Of a stretch of DNA of 64,000 bases, positions 62,603 through 64,000 are shown one piece after another. The translations under genes and the position numbers were made by a program. Under the pieces are notes generated by a model. It ran no database searches. It had not been told where the DNA came from and worked only from the letters and a program-made list of their open reading frames with translations. Within the stretch, counting starts at the first letter, position 1, and the number at the start of each line of letters is the position of its first letter. Source of the stretch: Thermococcus sp. (GTDB lineage: Archaea > Methanobacteriota_B > Thermococci > Thermococcales > Thermococcaceae); assembly GCA_027075325.1 (NCBI GenBank), contig JALTBN010000043.1, positions 1,634 through 65,633 on the forward strand, in the 5' to 3' direction.

Positions 62603-63749
62603 GGCCAAAACAGTTATCATAGGAGGCGGTATCATAGGCCTCTCCATAGCCTACAATCTCGCCAAACTCGGCGAAAACGACGTGGTGGTTCTCGAAAAGG
62701 GCTATCTCGGCAACGGTTCCACCTTCCGCTGCGGAACCGGGATAAGGCAGCAGTTTGGTGATGAGGCCAACATCAGAATGATGAAGCGCTCCGTGGAGCT
62801 CTGGAGCGGCCTCAGCGAGGAACTCGGTCACGACGTTGAGTTCACACAGAGCGGTTACCTCTTTCTACTCTACGACGAGGAGGAGCTTGAGGCCTTCAAG
62901 AGAAACGTTCGCCTTCAGAACCGCTTTGGAGTCCCATCCAGAATAATAACGCCGGAGGAAGCCAGGGAGATAGTTCCCCCCCTGAACACGGATGAGGTGA
63001 TAGCTGCCTCCTGGAACCACACTGACGGCAAGGCAAATCCCTTCAAAGCGGTCTTCGCTTACGCAGACGCGGCAAAGAGACTGGGCGTTGAAATTTACGA
63101 ATACACCGAGGCGAAGGATATCAAAGTTGAAAACGGAGAAATAAAAGCCGTCGTAACGAACCGGGGTGAGATAAAAACGGGACGGGTGATAAACGCGGCC
63201 AACGCATGGGCACCGAAGATAAACGAGATGGCGGGCGTTCCGGTCGATATACCAATCCATCCCTACAAACACCAGGGGGTCAAGACCGAGCCGATAAAGC
63301 CCGGCCAGATAGAGCCGATGGTTATCTCCTTCAAGCATGGCGGCGTTTATCTGACACAGGAGGCCAACCAGGGCGGCGTTATAGGCGGCTACGGCCTCAA
63401 GTACGGGCCAACCTATGATATAACCCCGACCTACGAGTTCCTTCGCGGGGTCAGCTACCGCTTCTCCCAGATTATTCCGGCACTCAAGTACGTGAACGTC
63501 ATAAGAATATGGGGAGGGTTCTACGCCGAAACACCGGATGGAAACGCAACGATCGGTAGGATAAACGAGGTGGACGAGTTCTACATTGCAGCGGGTTTCA
63601 GCGGCCACGGATTCATGCTCGCGCCGGTAGTAGGGGAGGCTATGGCGGAGCTAATAGTTAACGGAAAAACAGACAAGCCCCTTGACTTTTACGATCCTTA
63701 CCGCTTTGAGCGCGGGGAACTCCGCGGGAAGGCCATCCAGATGGGGTAA
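62592..63749 (+). CDS. pdhB: Dye-linked L-proline dehydrogenase, beta subunit (catalytic)
   Basis: 385 aa; ATG overlaps pdhX by 11 bp and has GGAGAT 5 nt upstream. Monomeric sarcosine oxidase/DAO-like fold: TVIIGGGIIGLSIAYNLAKL, CGTGIRQQFGDEANIRMMKR, INAANAWAPKINEMAGV and IAAGFSGHGFMLAPVVGEAM. In Thermococcales the beta subunit binds FAD and oxidises L-proline to pyrroline-5-carboxylate. Annotation pipelines often label it sarcosine oxidase. Last gene of the four-gene set. Confidence 0.9.
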   Translation: MKSEAKTVIIGGGIIGLSIAYNLAKLGENDVVVLEKGYLGNGSTFRCGTGIRQQFGDEANIRMMKRSVELWSGLSEELGHDVEFTQSGYLFLLYDEEELEAFKRNVRLQNRFGVPSRIITPEEAREIVPPLNTDEVIAASWNHTDGKANPFKAVFAYADAAKRLGVEIYEYTEAKDIKVENGEIKAVVTNRGEIKTGRVINAANAWAPKINEMAGVPVDIPIHPYKHQGVKTEPIKPGQIEPMVISFKHGGVYLTQEANQGGVIGGYGLKYGPTYDITPTYEFLRGVSYRFSQIIPALKYVNVIRIWGGFYAETPDGNATIGRINEVDEFYIAAGFSGHGFMLAPVVGEAMAELIVNGKTDKPLDFYDPYRFERGELRGKAIQMG

Positions 63750-63790
63750 CTCCCTTTCCATTTTCATGCCTATTTTGGGGGTAACAAAAG

Positions 63791-64000
63791 ATGATGAAGA
63801 CGGATGTTCTAATCGTGGGCGGCGGTGCGGCGGGGATAGTGGCGGCACTCACCGCAAAGGACAACTATCCGGATAAAGACGTCACCGTGGTGCGAAAGGA
63901 GGAGAAAACCCTCGTTCCCTGCGGGATACCGTACATATTCGGAACGCTGGGAAGTGTCGAGAAGGACCTCATTCCCGATGACATCCTCAAGAAGAGCGGG
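63791..64000 (+). CDS. CoADR/NADH oxidase-like flavoprotein, 3' end outside window
   Basis: Not in the ORF track because it is cut by the window end. ATG 63791 (or 63794) with GGGGGT 8 nt upstream; 70 codons are visible. VLIVGGGAAGIVAALTAKD is the FAD-binding fold and TLVPCGIPYIFG carries the redox-active cysteine, as in the 4966 gene (HAPCGVPYV). It is on the same strand 41 nt after pdhB. A partner that re-oxidises NADH or reduces disulfides is plausible but unproven. Confidence 0.85.
   Translation, partial: MMKTDVLIVGGGAAGIVAALTAKDNYPDKDVTVVRKEEKTLVPCGIPYIFGTLGSVEKDLIPDDILKKSG

Noticed and set aside
62865-63608. 247-aa minus-strand ORF in pdhB
   Set aside because: Shadow; pdhB is a clear family member.
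1-64000. tRNA, rRNA, CRISPR arrays, insertion sequences, replication origin
   Set aside because: I looked in all gaps for tRNA cloverleaf ends, regularly spaced repeats, transposase motifs and origin boxes and saw none; a covariance-model scan would be needed to exclude small RNAs fully.

Overview
The window is chromosomal DNA of a hyperthermophilic euryarchaeon, almost certainly Thermococcus or a close relative in the Thermococcales. The evidence is archaeal information-processing genes (PCNA, Gins51, TFS, Csl4, RpoL, aIF5A, archaeal ThrRS and ProRS), a CGP-CTERM anchored surface protein, a class III signal peptide pilin with its A24 peptidase, a Thermococcales glycolytic motif at an archaeal-type FBP aldolase, and a proline dehydrogenase operon in the order known from Thermococcus. 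Genes are dense and short overlaps are common. GTG and TTG starts and a GGTGAT-N4-start ribosome-site pattern recur. I see no tRNA, rRNA, CRISPR array or intact insertion sequence.

Layout. 1-2543: truncated secreted subtilisin-like protease. 2697-4594 (-): replication/transcription cluster tfs, a small ORF, pcna, gins51. 4674-10798 (+): small hypothetical, CoA-disulfide reductase type flavoprotein, proS, carbamoyltransferase, aromatic aminotransferase. 10800-17030 (-): COG1031 radical SAM protein, CaCA exchanger, two tandem NYN-domain proteins, tmcA. 17079-23666: unknown membrane proteins around an S9 peptidase, including a paralogous pair and a divergent promoter. 23654-31038: DUF1931 protein, CGP-CTERM/PEGA protein, glmS and the STT3/AglB oligosaccharyltransferase. 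31110-36497 (-): methyltransferase, thiamine-binding protein, adk, birA, an ABC exporter and a beta-propeller surface protein. 36587-45052: FBP aldolase with a TGM operator, phosphoesterase, NSS-like membrane protein, aIF5A, MATE exporter, two unknowns, thrS. 45144-50280: MscS/DUF432 pair, csl4-DUF2067-rpoL, GT-C glycosyltransferase, RNase III-like protein. 50277-56702: two ASCH proteins, mini-pilin and prepilin peptidase, HAD phosphatase, KaiC-like ATPase operon with an M28-like peptidase, TrmB-like regulator. 56703-64000: a GC-rich locus that reads as a two-hairpin H/ACA guide RNA, Lrp regulator, Drg-type GTPase, VapBC pair, remnant of a sodium:solute symporter, the four-gene proline dehydrogenase operon and the start of a second CoADR/NADH oxidase-like gene.

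The most useful non-coding observations are a two-hairpin H/ACA RNA (minus strand, 56855-56981), a canonical-looking C/D box sRNA (minus strand, 52698-52754), a TGM site at the aldolase promoter, several inverted repeats at promoters (NYN pair, thrS, MATE, KaiC-like operon), and a 15-bp tandem repeat before the carbamoyltransferase. I did not find a clear undescribed defence or mobile system. The best candidates for new biology are the NYN pair under a palindromic operator, the KaiC-like/helical/M28-like operon, the NSS-like protein with a coiled-coil insert, and the membrane protein group at 17-24 kb.
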